This document shows positions 58,210-64,000 of a stretch of 64,000 nt of DNA, one piece after another. Position 1 is the stretch's first letter. Every line of letters begins with the position of its first letter. Below the pieces are notes generated by a model. It saw nothing but the letters and a program-made list of their open reading frames with translations, was not told the DNA's origin and did no database searches. The position numbers and the translations under genes were made by a program. The DNA is from Coriaria nepalensis (Eukaryota > Streptophyta > Magnoliopsida > Cucurbitales > Coriariaceae). The stretch is from the NCBI GenBank assembly GCA_027186245.1, contig CP114484.1, positions 7,534,001 to 7,598,000 on the forward strand. Reading direction: 5' to 3'.

Positions 58210-58930
58210 CTACTTTGAACAAAAGTTGTAGCAAATTCGGCCAAGGAAATTCAAATGAACTGTTCGGCCGGAGCCTAAACCGAACCAAACTTCATTTAAT
58301 TTTCCTAAAATTCCTCATCAAACCCCTTCAAATAGGATTTAATTTGCATTAAAATCATTGATATTCAGGTTATCTTAAACAAAACTAACATGATAAACTG
58401 CCTTGCATTAAATCCTTTAAATCTTATCATAAGATTTAATTCATATTTAAAGCCCATAAAAATCCCCAATTAGCTATAATTTTGCCTAAAATTCTGTGAA
58501 CTAAGGAGAATTGGAACCCTCGGTCAACAAGGGACACAGTTGGTCATCACGTCATTCCCTTACAACGGTCGACCAACATCAACTGTCAGATTTCCAACGG
58601 TTAGATTGCCTCAACCTAACAGTCTTGACTGTATGATGCAATAATGCCGACCAGATCTGAACATGCGAGAGCAATGGTCGGCCATGCCCAAATCTCCTAT
58701 AAATACTCCTTTTACTTCTATTTCTCCTCGCTTATCTTCTAATCTAAAAATTGATCCTTTTGTCTCTTAAAATCTCTTCTTTTTTTCTCCAAAATCCTAC
58801 CATAAATCCTTTTATCTTCTACTTCTTAATTCTTCCAAGAAAACTTCAAAACATTAAGAAAATTTCAAGGACCCTTACCTATCATCATAGCCGCCCCTTC
58901 TAGTGTTTCCTTCCCCTTATCTAAGAATCC
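58210..58930. other. Spacer with retroelement leader-like sequence
   Basis: AT-rich DNA with 'aatctcctataaatactcctttta' (58694), which looks like a TATA box and start site of a retroelement LTR, followed by a C/T-rich leader (58720-58920). It precedes the possible plant-mobile-domain remnant. No gene is seen. Confidence 0.3.
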
Positions 58931-58934
58931 TCCT

Positions 58935-60560
58935 TTGACCGACTGTAGTTAATCTACCTTGGTATCTAGTGGTTTGAAGGCTACCTTACGTCATTGCATT
59001 CTTGGTGAATGGCTGGTTTCAGATGGGAAGATCTAGCCATCTCATAGCCAACTTCCATTCGAGAAAGAGTATATCAACTGGACTGTTGAACTGGTAGGTC
59101 AGTTAGGATGACCATTTTTGGCCGATTTGTGGGGATACATGGGAGTTAGCCGGCTTGAGTGGTTTTATTTAGTTAATGTATATGGTTTAGCCATCCTACT
59201 AGCAGCGATGAGTTTTTTTTCAAGGTCCTATAATTACTTTACACTCCCACATGGACCTATGAAGCTAACCTTTTTTAACATTGTTCCCATCACCGAGTTG
59301 CCAGTTGAGAGCTCGAGATACGGGACGAACTACTTGCTTCTGTAGACGACTTTCCCAATCTGAGACCAGAACTCTCTTATTGGGCTTTCATAGACACACT
59401 TCGCGATTATGAGGATGTTGTCATGGATCATAAGCATGTAGCCTTTGTATTGATCTTGGTGTGTAGGTTCCTATTATGCATCCATACCTAAGCTACCACC
59501 AAAGAGATGCTTCCTATTACCATCATCCTGATGCACTGTAGTATATCTATAGGGGTTGCGATGACATGGTGGTTAGACCTTTTTCTATTACTAGAAGGGC
59601 TTTGTTTGTAGTTTTGTATTGTATTTATTTTCATTTCCTTGCATTATGTCCAGGTAAATCGAGATATGTTGGGGGCCGAGTGAGTTATGGGACAACATTT
59701 GCCATATATGGTGGTTTCAATCTTTCATTTCAGTCTTGCTTTTGGTTCTTTCATGATATAAATTGGGAAATCCCTTCACTATTTACAACCCGTTCTCGAG
59801 CCGCATCTCCAAGCTAGAGTAGTTTACCGTCGGGGATCTTTTAAATGAGTGATGGCTCTTATCACAATAAGCAGAGACCTTCCCATTGGCTTGATGATAT
59901 TTTCAGCCACCAAAACAATTAATGCATATTCAAGTTGTATTTTCTAGCTGTGGCAACCAAGTTGTTAGGCTTTCTTCAGCGCATTCCCTTACCGCCGGTC
60001 TTCACCGTCAATGTCAACCTTATGAGGACTGCAGAAACTTGAACTAGGGTATTCTAGAGGATTCCTAACTGTCGGAAAAATTGGGGTATTGGAAATATCG
60101 GTGTTCGCATCTTAGTGGCTTCGATTGTCATAAGATTGATTTTTTTGTAATTCGATCAAAATTCTCTCTCAATCGAAGATGGCAATAGAGGATGACCAAA
60201 CTCGATCTAAATAAACTCATCCGTCGAGATCAGCAGTGAATGGGATTTGTATTGGTCCTTCGCTTACTCCTTTTTTACTAAAGCTTCAAGGTAAACCTTC
60301 CAAATTTCCTCTTCTAATTCTTGGCCATTGACGATAATCTGGTCTTTTAACAAACATTGATACTTATCTTACAGCTAGGAAATCCTCGAGGATAGTATAC
60401 AGGCAACTTGGTTCTAAAGCCAAGGTCATCACTTATTTAAGGAGCATGATTGTTTTCTTTGACAACGGGTCATAAGGTCAAATAGCCACCAAGTCTTGAT
60501 CGGCAAGAAAAGAGGCTTTTGGGGAAATGCTTTTATATTTTCTTTTGTTTTAAATAGCTT
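58935..60560 (+). pseudogene. Possible plant mobile domain (PMD)-type retroelement ORF, decayed
   Basis: Plus-strand pieces in shifting frames include GWLELVYLVNVYG-like text at 59150, ELSYWAFIDTLRDYEDV (59355), HVAFVLILVCRFLLC (59435), then ATTKEMLPITIILMHCSISI (59500). The pattern 'H-V-A-F-(V/L)...CRF-(L/F)-(L/F)-C...TKE-(M/Y)-LP-I' is what I recall of plant mobile domain proteins carried by some retroelements and related host proteins. There are many stops. A later coiled-coil-like piece at 62200-62280 may belong to the same gene. This is family recall, not a search result. Confidence 0.4.
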
Positions 60561-61010
60561 ATTAGTTTCCACTTATTCTAACTATTTCTTGTCTGAACAT
60601 GATGCCAGTATGTAGGACTCAACTTCTTCCACGAATTCTATCTTTGACGATATTGACCAACCAGAGCAGGATAATCTAGTAGTGGGCAATTAGAGCATAG
60701 TTTTGGTCAGCTTAGGTGGCGTCAGAGCTTCCTATGCAATAGTCCAAATGACCAAGGAACAACCTATTGTAGAGTTAAGTGTCATGATAAAGCACTCTTC
60801 TAAGGCTTAATAACTTATTAGATTATGACCGTCGATCCTTAGACTCCCAAGTCTAAAGATATGGACATTTAGGGTTTTGCTTTGGCTGCCTTAGAGAAGG
60901 TGACCAACTTATTTGCTACACAGTCGTCGGCTCGTCTATCACACACATAAGATTGATGGATTTCGGTTTAAATCATATTTAGAGAAATTTTACATGTTTT
61001 TGGAGAACTT
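60561..61010. other. No recognisable gene
   Basis: Short frames only. Probably a further decayed part of the preceding retroelement. Confidence 0.3.
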
Positions 61011-61560
61011 CATTTAAGAGTTAAATCATTATTTAGTTTAATTTATTAAGTTTATATCACACTCGCACTACTAGCATATCCAAAGTGTGATTTAAATTTA
61101 ATTTTACATTAAATAATTAATTAGAGAAATATTAAATTGATTAAATTAGTTTATTAAATGAAAATTTAATAAATTTAAAGTTAAACAATATTTTTCGGGT
61201 CAAAGGAAAAAAAATTTTGTTCATTAAAGAGTTAATGGGCCTAATTGGGCTACAAGACTAAGACCCAAATTGTGTCAGAATGTTAGCGGGTAAATCGAAA
61301 GAAAAATTTGGAATATTAAATATTATGGATCCATGAAAAATTGAAATAATTATTGAGCCCAATTTTATTTCCCAAGCATTCATCAAATGGATCAGGCTCT
61401 TAAAGCCCATAAGAAATGGCCCAATATCCATTTTCCTATAAGAGGAAGAGGAACCCTTCCTTTTTCCTAACCCTAGCCACCCATCCCATTTGATGAGAGA
61501 TAAAATTATCTTCTTTCATCTTTTCCCTCTTCTCCAAGTAAGATTCCCTAGCTCATGAGT
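61010..61560 (+). mobile_element. Copia LTR 3' portion fragment
   Basis: Matches the end half of the family LTR: 'ctactagcatatccaaagtgtgatttaaattta' (compare 53600), 'aagagttaatgggcctaattgggct' and 'aagagga..ggaacccttcc' to 'ccctagccaccca'. It lacks the LTR start. Confidence 0.65.
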
Positions 61561-61829
61561 TGAGAATGGGAGTTAGAAATTAAACCAAAATGCCTAGTTC
61601 GTGTGGATTAAGATTAGAGGCCAAGTGGATGCATGGTGGCGACAACGGGGGTGATCCGGCTCTTGAAACCGGGAAGGAATTCAGGGTGGCGACAACAGGG
61701 ATAGTCCGGCATTGGCGGATGCATGGGTGTCATGGCCGATCAGGGTCATTGAAGGAATTACGGCTTGATATGAATTCTCTCCTCCCTTACCTTGTCTTTA
61801 ATTTTTATTCTTACTTCTAAGATAGAAAT

Positions 61830-62310
61830 GACCGAAGTTTCCAAGTTTGAAGAAAAACTCTTTAAAAGGCATAATCCGTGATCTTGAGTTTTTCGAAATG
61901 AGTTGGATAACTGGGAGCCATTTTTCAAAAATGGAATTCAACTATAGATAAGAGAAGACTCTCTGACTTATAGGATCTTGCTGACATTAATGGACTACTC
62001 GGTCAGAGGACCATTCGGCCGAGCAAATGAGCAGTTTGAGGACTCTTCGATATCAAATTGAACACTTAGCTCGTTCTCATAGTCGAGCCTTCTCACAGTG
62101 TTCATCGTGCTTGGGATAGAAGGACGCCCATGATGCTAGTGTGGCAAAGTTGTCTTCTTATGTAGAGTGGATGCTACTGGAGAAGGCCATCCAAATAGGG
62201 TGTCAAAGTGAGCTAGAGTAGATGAGGCAATAGACCCGAGAGCTGGAGGAGAGACTGAGGATCAATGATGCCCGATTCCAAGAGCTTACGAGATCGTCTC
62301 ATCTTCTATC
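61830..62310 (+). pseudogene. Coiled-coil retroelement ORF fragment
   Basis: Plus-strand text such as LARSHSRAFSQCSS (62075) and RELEERLRINDARFQELTR (62238) is charged and heptad-like, typical of a gag or PMD-protein coiled coil. Stops are present (after SCLG, before MRQ). It abuts an LTR start and may be the 3' end of the element starting near 58.9 kb. No family can be named with confidence. Confidence 0.35.
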
Positions 62311-62313
62311 TTA

Positions 62314-64000
62314 GACGGTTATGCCCGTCAAGACAATCGACTTAGACCCAATAGGTATATATATTTCGTATGATACAATTTTATTTGTAAATATTAACGA
62401 TGTAATTATTTATTATTTATTACTCATTCAATAATAGGAAAGGCATTCATATATTTATTATGTTTATTATTAATGATGGAATTGATATTATATGTTTATT
62501 TATTACTTATCATGAGAAAGTCCAGTATCTTAGGTTATGCGCTTGAGGCCATGATAGAAATCATGCTAGTTAAGATGCAAATTCTTCATAGGATTACCAA
62601 GAGAAGCATTGATAATCTGGATAGACTATCACATAGGGTTTCTCCTAAAATGATTAGAATGGTTGTTCTCATAATCATTGATGTTAGTGGAACATCAGGA
62701 TAAGTATGTAGGTGGTTAATAGAGACTAAAAGTACTGAACTTAATACTTAAATAATTCTCAATGATAAGAATACTAACTCTTAATGAGATTTTTCTAGTC
62801 AATAAGGTACATGTGATTCTTAGACTTAAGGTCACCATGGTATCTTATGTACCTGATTTTATACATCGACATCGTTCCAAAAGACCCTATCCAAGGGTTA
62901 AGTAGAGTGAACCATTAGGTATAAAATCTTGTACATAAAGGTTGTGAGTGATCGAGATGGAATCCATCACTCTTGTATTAAGATAAATAAGTCATATGAG
63001 TTATATACTTTATTGAACAATGAAATTTTTATAAGGTAGTATGGTATGAAAATATTTTCAATAAATCAATTGTATGTGTTCATTAAAAATATAACAGTCC
63101 AAATGATTTGTTTATTAAAGTTTAATAGTTAAATCATGCCCTATGACAAATCAAGATATTGGCTAGATGGAATGATCATTATTGTAGAGTTATTAGTCAT
63201 AATATTCTTTTGGAAGATACTTACTTCTCATCTCTCCGGTAGCCTTGGCATTTTCGTAGATGTCAATCTTGATTTGGAGATTTAAGTTAATTAATCATGA
63301 GATGATTAAATTAACTATTTAGTTTAAAATAAGTTTTAAAATTAAACAAATCTAATTATGAATTACAAAAAATTATAAGGTGTTACGAGATCTTCTTGTT
63401 TGCTTGATGTAGAACCTAATCAGTCACACACATTAAAAGTCAAAAGTAACTCAGTTAAATTTTCTACGAGGATAATGAAAACACACCATTTTGATTTTAA
63501 GAGAAAAATTATAATGTCTTATAGTATGACTATAAGGATAAAATGGTAAATTATTAATTTATTAAATCTAATGATGTGTAACTCTGCTAGCACAACTAAT
63601 CTGATATTAGTTTAATTAAAAATTATTAATTTACATTGGAACTATATATTTAATTATAAAAGTGTCTCGAAGTTCCTTAATTAGTAATTAGACATTAAAT
63701 GATTAATAAACTAATTTGTTAACAGGATTTTATAGGCAAAATTAATCAAACTATTGATTAAATAAATTAGGCTACAAGCCCAATGGATGAATGGCCATAG
63801 GTGATGGGTAATGTCCCATTATTTACTTAATTAGATTAAAAGAACCTTTGACTATGTCCATAATTGACTGAGTCAAAGTTATAGGTTAATTTTGGTAACC
63901 TAAAAATGCTAAGAGAGCACTATACAAACACTCTTATAGGGCTGGCCACTTAGATGCTTTTCTTACCTCTTGGCCGAAATTCCTATAGTGGGAAAAATGA
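62314..64000 (+). mobile_element. Long-LTR copia family, LTR copy running off the window
   Basis: Starts near 62314 ('tatgcccgtcaagacaatcgacttagaccca'). It then has 'aataataggaaaggcattcat', 'gttatgcgcttgaggccatgatagaaatcatgct', 'gtgagtgatcgagatggaatccatcactc', 'aactcagttaaattttctacgag', 'ctctgctagcacaac' and an end region with 'gctggccacttagatgc'. Collinear with the 51.6-52.3 kb plus 54.3-55.0 kb pieces. The window end truncates it. Confidence 0.75.

Noticed and set aside
59566..59817. 83-codon plus-strand open frame
   Set aside because: Out of frame with the neighbouring possible PMD text and lacks any domain pattern.

Overview
This window is AT-rich nuclear DNA from a flowering plant, probably a eudicot. 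It has widely spaced genes with many introns, GT-AG (and one GC-AG) splicing, long intergenic retrotransposon debris, and Mutator, Ty1/copia, Ty3/gypsy, TRIM and MITE relics. No bacterial, organellar, rRNA, tRNA or CRISPR feature was seen. I cannot name the genus. A Mutator-like element that also carries a DUF1985/Ulp1-type reading frame would fit cucurbits among others, but that is weak evidence.

Two host genes can be rebuilt exon by exon with every reading-frame junction closed. (1) On the + strand, 8435-29760, an 18-exon gene encodes a 933-residue TPR protein of the TFIIIC subunit 3 family (GTF3C3, related to yeast TFC4/tau131). TFIIIC recruits TFIIIB and RNA polymerase III to tRNA-type promoters. 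(2) On the - strand, 41003-33952, a 19-exon gene encodes a 692-residue family GH35 beta-galactosidase of the BGAL17 type. The genes converge, with about 4.2 kb between their stop codons.

Layout: 0.7-6.5 kb holds a decayed Mutator-like element on the - strand (transposase and DUF1985/Ulp1-like remnants) with about 1 kb of tandem repeats between them. 7.2-29.8 kb is the TFIIIC gene. Its intron 6 (5.5 kb) is a mosaic of gypsy and copia fragments in both orientations. Its intron 10 (7.1 kb) holds a copia element with intact target-site duplications, itself invaded by a gag-only gypsy derivative and by an 82-bp-LTR TRIM, each also with intact target-site duplications. 30.4-32.2 kb is a copia internal fragment, followed by an unrecognised block. 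34-41 kb is the beta-galactosidase gene, with a MITE-like foldback in intron 12. 41.3-64 kb has no intact gene. It is a graveyard of one long-LTR (about 1.7 kb) copia family with copies in both orientations, a recognisable decayed pol, a tandemly duplicated RNase H-LTR unit, and a possible plant-mobile-domain remnant.

The two genes show no obvious functional link beyond being neighbours. The notable content is the nesting of retroelements inside a polymerase III factor gene whose splicing appears intact. I did not find convincing evidence of a wholly new biological system.
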